Source: JACMRP01 sp047302465
GTDB lineage: Bacteria > Bdellovibrionota > Bdellovibrionia > Bdellovibrionales > Bdellovibrionaceae
Reading direction: 5' to 3'
Assembly (NCBI RefSeq): GCF_047302465.1
Contig: NZ_CP178621.1
Location: forward strand, 1,178,001 to 1,242,000
Length of the DNA: 64,000 nt
In this document: positions 1 to 8,213 of the stretch, piece after piece
Layout: each line of letters starts with the position of its first letter
How positions within the stretch are numbered: the stretch's first letter is position 1
Notes under the pieces: model-generated
The model's input: only the letters and a program-made list of their open reading frames with translations
What the model was told of the DNA's origin: nothing
Databases searched by the model: none
Made by a program: the position numbers and the translations under genes

Positions 1-110
1 ACAGCGATATTAAGAGCACCGGGGATATTAGCTTTTGGTGGGACGTTTTTCGAGATGCCTGCAAAACTAGTTTGTGCGGCAAAAATTCCTGCGATGATTA
101 TCTTTAGCAT
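1..110 (-). CDS. Secreted protein, N-terminal fragment (cut by window edge)
   Basis: Only the first 36 codons are inside the window; the rest lies beyond the left edge. The ATG at 110 has an AAGGGA ribosome site about 7 nt upstream. The N-terminus (MLKIIIAGIFAAQTSFAG) is a lysine followed by a hydrophobic stretch ending in a plausible signal peptidase site, so export is likely. The following residues (SKNVPPKANIPGALNIA) match no family I recognise. It is the next gene downstream of the APP1-like gene on the same strand, separated by about 155 nt with a weak hairpin. Confidence 0.6.
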   Translation of the reverse strand, partial: MLKIIIAGIFAAQTSFAGISKNVPPKANIPGALNIA

Positions 111-185
111 CGGGTATCCCTTCGACTTATAAATTAGTATCAGTATATTCGAAGAGGACCGCTCCAAAAGAGGCTCGTGCATTGA

Positions 186-234
186 AAGCGAATAAATCTA
201 GCCCTACGGCTAACTAGATTCCCGGGTGCTCCCG
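186..234 (-). terminator. Paired hairpins after the APP1-like gene, weak terminator
   Basis: On the minus strand a CGGG-AGCA-CCCG hairpin (223-234) is followed by a longer stem formed by 195-203 and 208-220 with a 4-nt bulge, then a moderately T-rich stretch. It lies between the stop of the APP1-like gene (267) and the next start (110). No clean U-run, so termination is only a guess; a structured leader of the next gene is the alternative. Confidence 0.35.
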
Positions 235-266
235 AGCGTCGTGTTGACTACGGAAAACAGAAGCAT

Positions 267-1067
267 CTATTTCTGTCTTAGTTTGCAAAGCGTGACAATT
301 TTAGAGCGAACCACTTCGCACAGAGGAAGGGCCCCTGGAGGAGTGTTGCCGCAAGGATTGTAATCCACAGGGCAGTACGCGTAAGACGGTACAAGATGCT
401 CAGTCTTTGTCTCGATAAGAATGGCAGTTGCGACTTTTTCGACCTCGGCTTGTTGTAAGCGTCCCATTTGGAATTCGCTGATAGCAATATCGTAAGCCGT
501 AATGAATGGTACTACTTGCGAAGGCAATTGCTTCAGGACAGTTTGACGTAAGTAAACCGGATGAATCTTGTCGGCGTGCTTTTTGTAAAGTTCATTCGCA
601 AGTTCGATGCTAGGACCAGAATTATCAAAGATGACAATGAACTTACGTTCTGGATTTTCCGCAAGCAGGTTTTCAATGTGACCGGTTTTAAATTTTCCGA
701 TGGACCACTCTGTGAACCAGTTGCGCAAATACAGGCGTGAAGCCGGGTAGTGGGATTCTTTCAGAAAGTTTTCGATGCGCTTGTGAAACCAAGTTGCAAT
801 GCCGCTAATCAGAGTGAATTTGATTTTACCGGATTCTTCGCTGGTGATGACCTGATAAAGTTCAGGCATCCCGGCAAAGGTTTTATCATCTTCAAGAATT
901 TTAAGAGCAGCTTTAGTGAGGCCGGTGTTTTCAGCCTGGCGTAGGACATCGTCAAAGCCGCTAATGATCAGCGGCTTTTGGTGAAGATTACCCGAGACTG
1001 GTGGCGTTTGCGCATTTACAAAGCCACCAGAAAACAGAAACAAAACAAGGAGTAAAAATCTAGACAT
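267..1067 (-). CDS. Exported APP1-like (DUF2183) HAD-fold protein, nucleophile apparently missing
   Basis: 266 residues from the ATG at 1067, which overlaps the end of ychF by 8 nt; an upstream in-frame start would lie deeper inside ychF. Residues 1-20 (MSRFLLLVLFLFSGGFVNA) are a signal peptide. The body follows the APP1 phosphatidate phosphatase catalytic domain: a beta-strand with SGFDDVLR in place of the usual SDIDDT, then TWFHKRIENFL, LYLRNW, and RKFIVIFDNSGPSIELANEL where APP1 proteins have the GDSGQ segment. In the HAD DxDx(T/V) motif the first Asp is the nucleophile; here that position reads Gly, so catalysis is doubtful. Four Cys sit near the C-terminus and may form disulfides after export. 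Family assignment is good, activity uncertain. Confidence 0.72.
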   Translation of the reverse strand: MSRFLLLVLFLFSGGFVNAQTPPVSGNLHQKPLIISGFDDVLRQAENTGLTKAALKILEDDKTFAGMPELYQVITSEESGKIKFTLISGIATWFHKRIENFLKESHYPASRLYLRNWFTEWSIGKFKTGHIENLLAENPERKFIVIFDNSGPSIELANELYKKHADKIHPVYLRQTVLKQLPSQVVPFITAYDIAISEFQMGRLQQAEVEKVATAILIETKTEHLVPSYAYCPVDYNPCGNTPPGALPLCEVVRSKIVTLCKLRQK

Positions 1068-2160
1068 TGAAACGGAAGAACAAAACGTCGCCATCTTTTA
1101 CGATGTACTCTTTGCCCTCGACACGGTACTTGCCCGCGTCCTTCACAGCTTGTTCGCTCTTAAGCGCAAACAAGTCTTCACAGTGATAAGTCTCAGCACG
1201 GATGAAACCACGTTCAAAGTCAGTGTGGATCACACCAGCTGCTTGAGGAGCCTTCGTACCAGCACGGATGGTCCATGCACGTACTTCTTTTTCACCCGCT
1301 GTGAAATAAGTTTGAAGACCCAACAATTTGTAAGCTTCGCGAATCAAACGATTCAAGCCTGGTTCCTCAGCGCCCAAAGCGTCCAAGAAATCCTTACGCT
1401 CTTCTTTTGGCAACTGAGCAATCTCAGCTTCCATCGCAGAGCAGATCAAGATCGTCGTGTTGCCTTCTTCAGCCGCACGTTTTTCAACAGATTTTGTCCA
1501 ATCATTGCCACCAGCTGCAAAGTCCGCATCAGACACGTTCATTGCATATAATTGTGGTTTCGCAGTCAGAAGATGCATCTCTTTCAAGTATGGAAGCTCT
1601 TGATCATCCATTGCTACAGAGCGAGCAGGAAGACCTTTGCCCAAAGCCTCAACGACTTTACGAGCTACTTCGTATTCCATTTTGATTTTCTTATCAGTGC
1701 CGGTCTTTGCAGTTTTCTCAACGCGCTTTACGCGTTTTTCAGCAGAATCAAGATCTGCAAGCATCAACTCAGTGTTGATAATTTCCATGTCGCGAACAGG
1801 ATCAACGCTGCCAGATACGTGGATGATATTTGGATCGTCAAAGCAACGAACTACGTGAACGATCGCATCCGTAGAACGAATGTGGCTTAGGAATTGGTTC
1901 CCAAGGCCTTCACCTTGGCTGGCACCTTTTACGATACCTGCGATATCCACGAACTCCATTGTTGTTGGAACTGTACTTTGAGGCTTTACGAAGCCAACGA
2001 TTTTATCCATACGAGGATCTGGAACAGTTACCACGCCAACGTTAGGGTCGATAGTACAGAAAGGGTAGTTGGCAGCCTCAGCTTTTGCTGAAGTCAAAGC
2101 ATTGAACAGGGTGCTTTTACCCACATTTGGAAGACCAACGATACCAACTTGTAAAGCCAT
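1060..2160 (-). CDS. ychF: Redox-regulated ATPase / Obg-like GTPase YchF
   Basis: 366 residues, the usual YchF length. The P-loop GLPNVGKST is at residues 8-16, followed by the YPFCTIDPN switch region, DIAGIVKGASQGEGLGNQFL, a NVSD sequence in the position of the base-specificity motif, and a C-terminal TGS domain (LQTYFTAGEKEVRAWT onward). YchF binds ATP rather than GTP in characterised members, associates with ribosomes and is linked to stress responses. The start at 2160 is fixed by AAGGAG 7-8 nt upstream and by homology (MALQVGIVGLPN); an in-frame start 25 codons upstream has no support. It lies downstream of pth, an arrangement common in bacteria (pth-ychF). Confidence 0.97.
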   Translation of the reverse strand: MALQVGIVGLPNVGKSTLFNALTSAKAEAANYPFCTIDPNVGVVTVPDPRMDKIVGFVKPQSTVPTTMEFVDIAGIVKGASQGEGLGNQFLSHIRSTDAIVHVVRCFDDPNIIHVSGSVDPVRDMEIINTELMLADLDSAEKRVKRVEKTAKTGTDKKIKMEYEVARKVVEALGKGLPARSVAMDDQELPYLKEMHLLTAKPQLYAMNVSDADFAAGGNDWTKSVEKRAAEEGNTTILICSAMEAEIAQLPKEERKDFLDALGAEEPGLNRLIREAYKLLGLQTYFTAGEKEVRAWTIRAGTKAPQAAGVIHTDFERGFIRAETYHCEDLFALKSEQAVKDAGKYRVEGKEYIVKDGDVLFFRFNV

Positions 2161-2178
2161 GAATACTCTCCTTGCGGA

Positions 2179-2222
2179 CACGCAGGATGTGGAGGCCTGG
2201 AGGGCCGAAACTGGACTGCGTG
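2179..2222 (-). promoter_or_regulatory. Two-level hairpin in the ychF leader
   Basis: On the minus strand CACGCAG (2216-2222) pairs with CTGCGTG (2179-2185), enclosing a second stem GGCC/GGCC (2203-2206 with 2194-2197). It lies between the pth stop and the ychF ribosome site, leaving AAGGAG single-stranded. It could modulate ychF expression or protect the processed transcript; no T-run follows, so it is not an intrinsic terminator. Confidence 0.35.
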
Positions 2223-2241
2223 CGAAAAAAAACAATATAAA

Positions 2242-2805
2242 CTAAGAATTAAACTTCGTCGAAGCTTTTTGGACCCCATCATTCATGATGCTCTCAACGG
2301 CGTCACAGGCGCGATTGAGGAAATCCGGAAGCTGCGTAAATTCGTCCTGAGTGAACTTTTGTAGAACATAATCAGGAACAGGAATGTTTGGATTCTCAGG
2401 ACGCCCTACGCCTAAACGGAGGCGGGTATAATCCATCGAGCCCAACAAACCAGAAACACTTTTAATACCGTTATGACCGCCGTGCCCGCGGTTTTTCTGA
2501 ATCTTCATTTTTGCAAACGGTTGATCAATTTCATCCTGCAAAACAATCAGGTGATCCAGAGCAATTTTGTAAAACCCCATCAGAGGCTGTACCGATTCGC
2601 CCGAGAGATTCATGTAAGTCTGAGGTTTGCAGAAAATAACTGGATGATCGCCGATCTTAGTTTGGCAAATCTCGGCTTTGAATTGATTCTTCATCACCGG
2701 ATTGCCAAGACCTTTTAAAAAATAATCCACGGCCATGAAGCCGATATTATGCCGCGTGAGTGCGTATTGATTTCCGGGATTTCCGAGGCCTACGATCAGC
2801 CACAT
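2242..2805 (-). CDS. pth: Peptidyl-tRNA hydrolase
   Basis: 187 residues, typical for bacterial Pth. It frees tRNA from prematurely released peptidyl-tRNA. The N-terminal WLIVGLGNPGNQY with Asn10, catalytic His (TRHNIGF, residue about 20), KPQTYMNLSG and GHGGHNGIKS motifs are all present. The ATG at 2805 has GGAG 9-10 nt upstream, placed directly behind the U-run of the rplY terminator. The order prs-rplY-pth-ychF on one strand is a common bacterial translation-linked cluster. Confidence 0.97.
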   Translation of the reverse strand: MWLIVGLGNPGNQYALTRHNIGFMAVDYFLKGLGNPVMKNQFKAEICQTKIGDHPVIFCKPQTYMNLSGESVQPLMGFYKIALDHLIVLQDEIDQPFAKMKIQKNRGHGGHNGIKSVSGLLGSMDYTRLRLGVGRPENPNIPVPDYVLQKFTQDEFTQLPDFLNRACDAVESIMNDGVQKASTKFNS

Positions 2806-2823
2806 AATCTTTGATCTCCAAAA

Positions 2824-2854
2824 ACAAAAAAAGCGGCTTTGTGGGCCGCTTTTT
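2824..2854 (-). terminator. Intrinsic terminator between rplY and pth
   Basis: On the minus strand AAGCGGC (rc of 2845-2851) pairs with GCCGCTT (rc of 2831-2837), followed by a run of T (rc of 2826-2832). Strong stem plus U-run. The ribosome site of pth follows within 15 nt, so pth/ychF expression must depend on read-through or an unseen internal promoter. Confidence 0.85.
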
Positions 2855-2874
2855 GAGGTGGTTCATTAAACCAA

Positions 2875-3549
2875 TTACTTCTTCGCTGGAGTAGCTGCTT
2901 TTGCGTCTTTTGCTGGAGCTGCTGCGCCCGCTGCCGGAGCTGCTGCACCTGCTGCTGGAGCTGCCGCTGCTGCTGGAGTAGCTGCAACTTCTTCTTCCTG
3001 AACAACAACAACCGCGATTGTGTCTTCTGGACGGCTCATTACTTTTACAGTGCTTGGCAAAGTCAAATCAGATACGTGAAGAGCATCACCTACGCCCAAG
3101 TTAGAAACGTCTGCAGTGAATGATTCAGGGATATCTGTAGGAAGACATTCTACCTCGATCTGACGAGATACAACGTTCAATAGACCGCCTTCAGCGATAC
3201 CGATTGGTTTACCTTCCAATTTAACTTCAACGAATACGCGAACAGTTTTAGTCATATCAAGAGCGAACAAATCAACGTGAACTGGACGACGAGTCAAAGG
3301 ATGAACGTCTACAGACTTCATCAATACAACTTTACCGTTCAATTTGCCGTTATCGCTTTTCAAGTTGAAAAGAGCATTCTCGAATGCACGAGTGTTGTAC
3401 TTAACGATGAATTTTTCATCGATAGTTACGTTGGCGTTTTCGATAGCGCCATAAACTACGCCTGGAACGTGGCGGTTGTTACGGATTGCGCGGCTGTTGT
3501 GTTTACCAGTCTCGCGAGCAGCTACTGCTAGATCAATTCTTTGTTTCAT
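2875..3549 (-). CDS. rplY: 50S ribosomal protein L25/general stress protein Ctc
   Basis: 224 residues, the long CTC/TL5 form: N-terminal L25 domain that binds 5S rRNA (LAVAARETGKHNSRAIRNNRHVPGVVYG) and C-terminal beta domain (VFVEVKLEGKPIGIAEGG, LPTDIPESFTADVSNLGVGD). The last 35 residues are an Ala/Pro/Lys tail of low complexity. GAGGAAG lies 6-7 nt before the ATG. It sits between prs and pth as in many bacteria and ends in a strong terminator. Confidence 0.96.
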   Translation of the reverse strand: MKQRIDLAVAARETGKHNSRAIRNNRHVPGVVYGAIENANVTIDEKFIVKYNTRAFENALFNLKSDNGKLNGKVVLMKSVDVHPLTRRPVHVDLFALDMTKTVRVFVEVKLEGKPIGIAEGGLLNVVSRQIEVECLPTDIPESFTADVSNLGVGDALHVSDLTLPSTVKVMSRPEDTIAVVVVQEEEVAATPAAAAAPAAGAAAPAAGAAAPAKDAKAATPAKK

Positions 3550-3625
3550 TGTTTCTTCCTCACTAGTTTAGATCCATCCCCATACGGGTACTGATCACTT
3601 GTTAACAATTCCAGAGGTGAGTTGC

Positions 3626-4570
3626 TTAATCAAAAAGCGAACTTACCGAGTCGTTGCCGTGGATGCGTTTGATGGCTTCAGCCAACAAAGGCGCTACCGA
3701 TACGACCTCAAACTTGCCACACGCTTTCGCGGCGTCAGAAAGTGGGATCGTGTCTGTGACCCACACTTTTTCAATCGAGCTTTCTTTAATACGAGAAATG
3801 GCTGGGCCCGACAGAACCGGATGCGTTGCAACGGCGAAGACACGTTTTGCCCCATTCTTGATAAGACTGTCAACCCCTTGTGTAAGGGTTCCAGCCGTAT
3901 CAATCATGTCGTCGATGATCACAGCGGTTTTACCGGTGACATCCCCGATAAGATGCAGAGCTTTGGCCTCATTTGGGCCAGAACGGCGTTTGTCGATGAT
4001 GGCCATCGAGCTTTCGATTCTTTTGGCAAAGGCACGGGTTCTTTCGACCCCTCCAGCGTCAGGACTCACCGCGACAAAGTCAGAGCCAACCCCTAGGTGT
4101 TCCCTCCAGGCGCGGGCCAGGGTCGGGATAGCAAATAAGTGGTCTACGGGGCCGTTAAAAAAGCCCTGAATTTGTGTCGCATGAAGGTCCACCGAAACCA
4201 CCCGGTCGACACCGGCTGTGGTTAAAAGATCGGCCATGAGTTTTGCAGAAATGGGGGCCCGGGGGGCGACTTTGCGATCTTGGCGGGCGTATCCGAAGTA
4301 GGGGATCACCGCCGTGATCTGAGCCGCCGAGGCTCTTTTCAAAGCGTCGACCATAATGAAAAGTTCCATGTAGCTTTGATTGACCGGAGGACATGTACTT
4401 TGGATCACAAAGACATTCTGTCCGCGGACGCTTTCATGGATTTCAATTTGGACTTCACCGTCAGCGAAACTGCTGACTTGAGAGTAACCGAGCTCTACAC
4501 CTGCGGCTTCGGCTACTTTACGTGCTAGGCTAGGATGGGAATTACCCGTAAAGATTTTTAGGCCCTTCAT
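3626..4570 (-). CDS. prs: Ribose-phosphate pyrophosphokinase
   Basis: Makes PRPP from ribose 5-phosphate and ATP for nucleotide, His and Trp synthesis. About 314 residues, as expected. N-terminal KIFTGNSHPSLA, the flexible region YARQDRK, and the PRPP-binding loop VIIDDMIDTAGT are present. Two adjacent starts are possible: GTG at 4573 (AGGAG spaced 7 nt) and ATG at 4570 (spaced 10 nt); I list the ATG. Its upstream region contains a 22-bp inverted repeat (4671-4773). Confidence 0.96.
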   Translation of the reverse strand: MKGLKIFTGNSHPSLARKVAEAAGVELGYSQVSSFADGEVQIEIHESVRGQNVFVIQSTCPPVNQSYMELFIMVDALKRASAAQITAVIPYFGYARQDRKVAPRAPISAKLMADLLTTAGVDRVVSVDLHATQIQGFFNGPVDHLFAIPTLARAWREHLGVGSDFVAVSPDAGGVERTRAFAKRIESSMAIIDKRRSGPNEAKALHLIGDVTGKTAVIIDDMIDTAGTLTQGVDSLIKNGAKRVFAVATHPVLSGPAISRIKESSIEKVWVTDTIPLSDAAKACGKFEVVSVAPLLAEAIKRIHGNDSVSSLFD

Positions 4571-4670
4571 CACTCGTAGTCTCCTGAGTTAAAAGTGCAT
4601 TTGGGAAGCACGCTAGCAAGGGGTTTAGGCTTTGTCCACTTCTGGACGATGATTGATGAAATTTTTGGCT

Positions 4671-4773
4671 GCGGCTACTGGGGGAAAGCCAATCCCTGCG
4701 TTGGTCGTCGTCGCAGTACGCTATGTACAGCTTCCTCCTTCCGCCTTGGCCTTGGCTTTCCCCCAGTAGCCGC
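4671..4773. repeat. Perfect 22-bp inverted repeat with 59-nt spacer
   Basis: The arm 4671-4692 is exactly complementary to 4752-4773; the arms contain a run of five G (or C). Inside the spacer a smaller CTGCG/CGCAG stem is visible. The element lies between the divergent prs and DOMON-like genes. No T-run follows on either strand, and no terminating gene points at it, so it is not an ordinary terminator. It could be a small palindromic mobile or REP-type unit, or a structured prs leader. Confidence 0.75.
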
Positions 4774-4813
4774 CATTCAGGGTGTCATGAGGGCTGGTTT
4801 TGCTAAAACGGCG

Positions 4814-4849
4814 TTTTCACGGGGGTTTTCTGTTGTTAGACTTTTCCCT
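4814..4849 (+). promoter_or_regulatory. Putative promoter of the DOMON-like/NamZ operon
   Basis: TTTTCA (4814-4819), 17-nt spacer, TAGACT (4837-4842), with the ATG of the DOMON-like gene at 4850. The -10-like box ends 7 nt before the ATG and no ribosome site is visible, suggesting a leaderless message. Motif matches are partial (4 of 6 at -35). Confidence 0.4.
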
Positions 4850-5380
4850 ATGCTTATTTTAAATCCCTATACCCACGATGAGCGCTTTACGTTGGAAGCT
4901 GATATTTCCATCAATGGCTCGCATATCACCTTCGAATACGCCGTTTCCGACCGGGCAGGGCTTTTTGAGCTCCCAACCGCGGCGGCTCTCTGGAAAAAAG
5001 AAGACGTTTCCCGTCGCGACGGCCTTTGGAATTCGACCTGCTTTGAGGCCTTCCTTCAACCGATCGGGAGTGAACAGTACTACGAATTTAATTTCTCTTT
5101 GCAACCGGCTTGGCAGGCTTATGCCTTCGACGGTTATCGAGTGCCTCAGCCGCCACCTCCGGCATTGGATTTTGCCATCGAAAGTCTCGAGTGGATTCCG
5201 GTACAGAATCGTTTAGTGGCCCGTGTGGAAAATCGCAGCCCCTTTAATAAATTTCAGGTGGGACTGACCGCGATTCTGCAAGAGAAAAATCAGAACAAAC
5301 ATTACTGCGCTTTGGCTCACAAAGGGCCAAAGCCAGATTTTCATTTGGGTGAAAGCTTCACCTTGCTTCGAGGAGTTTAG
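4850..5380 (+). CDS. DOMON-like domain protein
   Basis: 176 residues beginning MLILNPYTHDERF. The sequence resembles the DOMON-like family often encoded beside DUF1343 (NamZ/YbbC) genes: beta-rich, with SRRDGLWNSTCFEAFLQP, YYEFNFSLQPAWQAY and a C-terminal KPDFHLGESF. No signal peptide is seen at this start. DOMON folds bind haem or sugars, so a carbohydrate-sensing or binding role beside a muramidase is an inference. The next gene's ATG follows the stop by 2 nt with GAGGAG inside the end of this gene, so the two are co-translated. Confidence 0.7.
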   Translation: MLILNPYTHDERFTLEADISINGSHITFEYAVSDRAGLFELPTAAALWKKEDVSRRDGLWNSTCFEAFLQPIGSEQYYEFNFSLQPAWQAYAFDGYRVPQPPPPALDFAIESLEWIPVQNRLVARVENRSPFNKFQVGLTAILQEKNQNKHYCALAHKGPKPDFHLGESFTLLRGV

Positions 5381-5382
5381 TC

Positions 5383-6576
5383 ATGAAGATGGGATTAGAA
5401 GTATTGCTGGCAGATAAGAAATTGGTGCAAGCTCTTCGCAAAAAACGTGTGGCTTTGGTTTGTCATCCAGCCAGCGTCGATGAAAAACTTCAGCACAGTT
5501 TTGATTTGATTCACAAACACATCGGGCTTTCGGCCGCTTTTGGCCCTCAGCACGGAGTGAAGGGTGAAAAGCAAGACAACATGATTGAGAGTGATGACTT
5601 TCTTCATTCAGAGTACAAAATTCCGGTGTTCTCTCTGTATGGAAAAGTGCGCACACCGACCCCAGAGATGATGGCGACCTTTGATGTTTTGCTTTTTGAC
5701 CTTCAGGATTTGGGTTGCCGGATTTACACCTTCATCACGACGTTGCTATATGTGATGCAAGAGTGCGCGAAACTGAACAAGCAAGTGATCATCTTGGATC
5801 GTCCCAACCCAGCTGGGCGCGAGGTCGAAGGATTCTCTTTGCGACCAGGGTGGGAATCGTTTGTTGGTGCGGCTGAATTTCCGATGAGACACGGACTGAC
5901 GACAGCCGAGATGGCACTTTATTACAAAGATCGTTTTGGTTTGGATTTGGATCTGAAAATTATCAAGATGAAGGGGTACAACCCTGATAAGAAACCAGGC
6001 TTCGGTTGGCCGATGGATCGCGTGTGGGTCAACCCTTCTCCGAATGCGCAAACCTTGAATATGGCGCGTGCTTATTGTGGCACGGTGATGATCGAGGGAA
6101 CGACTTTGAGTGAAGGCCGCGGAACGACGCGCGCGTTGGAGCAAGTTGGTGCGAGTGATATCGATTTTGCCGCTGTTTTAAAACTCATGCACAAAAAGGC
6201 TCCGCAGTGGTTAAAAGGTATTATCTTGCGAGAGTGTTTCTTCGAGCCAACTTTCCACAAGCACGAGAAAAAACTTTGTCATGGATTCCAGATTCATGCC
6301 GATATCGCAGACTATAAGCCTGAACTATTTAAGCCCTATCGTTTGATTACCTTGATGTTGAAATGCGTGCGCGAGCTTTACCCGAAATATCCGATCTATC
6401 GTGATTTTGCCTATGAGTACACAGTCGGCAAATCTCCTTTTGACGTCATCAATGGCGGTCCGGAATTGCGCGAGTGGATCGAGAATCCAAAAGCAAAGCC
6501 CGCGGATCTAGAAAAGGCTCTTAAAAAAGACGAGAAGGCTTGGCTGAAGACACGTAAGAAGTTCTTGCTGTACTAA
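5383..6576 (+). CDS. NamZ-type exo-beta-N-acetylmuramidase (DUF1343)
   Basis: 397 residues covering the whole DUF1343 family: RVALVCHPAS near the N-terminus, FGPQHGVKGEKQDNM, TFDVLLFDLQDLGCRIYTFITTL, LDRPNPAG, EFPMRHGLTTAEMALY and the MIEGTTLSEGRGTTRALEQVG segment. Characterised members remove terminal MurNAc from peptidoglycan fragments. No signal peptide is obvious, so a cytoplasmic role in recycling muropeptides, possibly from prey, is plausible. Strong GAGGAG ribosome site. Ends 4 nt before the stop of the convergent solute-binding gene. Confidence 0.88.
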   Translation: MKMGLEVLLADKKLVQALRKKRVALVCHPASVDEKLQHSFDLIHKHIGLSAAFGPQHGVKGEKQDNMIESDDFLHSEYKIPVFSLYGKVRTPTPEMMATFDVLLFDLQDLGCRIYTFITTLLYVMQECAKLNKQVIILDRPNPAGREVEGFSLRPGWESFVGAAEFPMRHGLTTAEMALYYKDRFGLDLDLKIIKMKGYNPDKKPGFGWPMDRVWVNPSPNAQTLNMARAYCGTVMIEGTTLSEGRGTTRALEQVGASDIDFAAVLKLMHKKAPQWLKGIILRECFFEPTFHKHEKKLCHGFQIHADIADYKPELFKPYRLITLMLKCVRELYPKYPIYRDFAYEYTVGKSPFDVINGGPELREWIENPKAKPADLEKALKKDEKAWLKTRKKFLLY

Positions 6577-6580
6577 GACT

Positions 6581-7333
6581 CTAGGGACGGAAGATTTTAT
6601 CGAGAGTGCCGTTGGATCTAAGTATTTCAATGGCCTTGTTGAGATCTCTCAGAGCGATGCCAGATTTTTGTGACAATGCACATTTGACCTGCACAGAATC
6701 CAAATGCAAATCGTAGGCAACGATTTTTGGATGTGCTTTTTTGTGAAATTCAAATTCTAGATTTGATAGAATCATGTAATCAATTCGCCCGTGCAGTAGT
6801 TTCTTAATGTTGCTTTCATTGTTAGGCGCGTTTTCGCGGCGGATAAGGTTTTTTTCAAAGTAAGGATCAAGCTCTTTATAGCTATAGTTGACGATAGCTC
6901 CTATTTGTTTTCCATAGAGATCTGCGACCTTTTTTGGGCGCGTTTTGCCAAGATTGACGATGAGATTGGTGTTCGTGGCAATGGGTTCGCTCCACTCTAT
7001 TATCTTACTTGAATTTGGCAGCCAAGACTCATGCAGATAGCACACAAGACTGAGGTCGCCAGCTACGAGATCCTGTGCGACTCGCTGTTGAGGTAAAAGT
7101 ACCAAGACCGGTTTTACTTTTAACTCTTTTGAAAGAGCTTCAGCCAGATCTTTGAGGATTCCTTTAGTAATTTCAGGTTTTGTATCGGAGTGTTTGATCT
7201 CGATGTAGGGCAGGGTGGTTTCGTTGGTAATCCCGAAGTAGGCAGTTTTTTGTGGCTGTACAACTTCTTTGGCGCCAGTCGGTGGCGATACCAGTAATAA
7301 CCAGCCCAAGAGAAATAACCGACAAGATCCCAT
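6581..7333 (-). CDS. Family 3 extracellular solute-binding protein, paralogue 1
   Basis: 250 residues with a signal peptide (MGSCRLFLLGWLLLVSPPTGA) and a single SBP_bac_3 fold: KGILKDLAEALSKELKVKPVLVLLP, YGKQIGAIVNYSYKELD and HGRIDYMILSNLEFEF. Such proteins bind amino acids or similar small polar molecules in the periplasm. It is the last of three tandem paralogues, none with a permease or ATPase nearby, so it may serve a remote transporter or act as a sensor. The start is supported by the conserved 14-nt element located 31 nt upstream in all three genes. Confidence 0.88.
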   Translation of the reverse strand: MGSCRLFLLGWLLLVSPPTGAKEVVQPQKTAYFGITNETTLPYIEIKHSDTKPEITKGILKDLAEALSKELKVKPVLVLLPQQRVAQDLVAGDLSLVCYLHESWLPNSSKIIEWSEPIATNTNLIVNLGKTRPKKVADLYGKQIGAIVNYSYKELDPYFEKNLIRRENAPNNESNIKKLLHGRIDYMILSNLEFEFHKKAHPKIVAYDLHLDSVQVKCALSQKSGIALRDLNKAIEILRSNGTLDKIFRP

Positions 7334-7363
7334 ACACCGAGGATGATCGCGCAGAATATAGAA

Positions 7364-7405
7364 GTCACTGAATACTTAAGGTGCGGACATGTTTTGACAA
7401 ACTTT
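7364..7405 (-). promoter_or_regulatory. Putative promoter of solute-binding paralogue 1
   Basis: Minus strand: TTGTCA, 17-nt spacer, then AAGTAT within the shared AAGTATTCAGTGAC element (rc of 7364-7377), whose end is 30 nt from the ATG. The same 14-mer recurs before paralogues 2 and 3 at identical spacing. Confidence 0.5.
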
Positions 7406-7442
7406 GTGTTCCAAATTCAAACGGCGTGTGTAAGAACAAATC

Positions 7443-8183
7443 TTAAGGACGGAATATTTTTTCCAAGGTGCCATTGTCTCTCAGGGTTTCAATAGCTTTA
7501 TTAAGTGTCTTCATGTCGATCCCAGATTTTTTAGAGATCACACACTTTACCTTTACGGCTTCCTCTAAAATATTAGTGGCCTCAAGCAGTGGATAGGTTT
7601 TCTGATAATAGTGAAGTTCCAGATTTGAAAGCACCATATAGTCGATACGACCGTGAATGAGTTTCTTTAAATTGCCTTCGTTGTCTGAGGCATTTTCACG
7701 AACCATCAGGTTTTTCTCGAAGTAAGGATCAAGCTTTGAATAGTAGTAATTCACCAGCGTTCCTATTTGTTTGCCATAGAGGTCTTCGATTTTTTTAGGC
7801 CGATTCTTACTGAGACTAACAATAAGATTTGAATTCGTCGTAATAGGATCGCTCCACAGAAGCTGATCGGCGACGTCCGGAAACCAAGCTTCATTTGCAT
7901 AGCAGACGATCGAGAGATTTCCAGAAATTAAATCCGGCGCAACACGCTTTTTAGGCAATAGTACCAGAACGGGTTTGATTTTCATTTCTTTGAAAATAGC
8001 TTCGGCAAGGTCTTTTAAGATGCCACGAGTGATTTCAGAGTTTTTGACTTCGATAAAGGGCAGGGCAGTCTCGTTTGCGACCCCAAAGTAGGCTGTGGTC
8101 AAACGTTTCAAAGGTTTTTCCGTCGCTAAGGAGGAACTCCCTACGACAAATAGAACTGTCGCAAACACCAGATGACGTACCAT
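7443..8183 (-). CDS. Family 3 extracellular solute-binding protein, paralogue 2
   Basis: 246 residues from the ATG at 8183 (MVRHLVFATVLFVVGSSSLA is the signal peptide). An upstream TTG at 8210 is possible but the ATG at 8183 gives the same spacing to the 14-nt element as in the other two copies. Closest in sequence to paralogue 1 (RGILKDLAEAIFKEMKIKPVLVLLP; YGKQIGTLVNYYYSKLD; HGRIDYMVLSNLEL). Likely binds a small polar ligand in the periplasm. Upstream, the block TTTGGAACAC is also shared with paralogue 1, so coding and control regions were duplicated together. Confidence 0.88.
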   Translation of the reverse strand: MVRHLVFATVLFVVGSSSLATEKPLKRLTTAYFGVANETALPFIEVKNSEITRGILKDLAEAIFKEMKIKPVLVLLPKKRVAPDLISGNLSIVCYANEAWFPDVADQLLWSDPITTNSNLIVSLSKNRPKKIEDLYGKQIGTLVNYYYSKLDPYFEKNLMVRENASDNEGNLKKLIHGRIDYMVLSNLELHYYQKTYPLLEATNILEEAVKVKCVISKKSGIDMKTLNKAIETLRDNGTLEKIFRP

Positions 8184-8213
8184 GAGAAAACCATGATACC
8201 CCTGAATCAAGAA

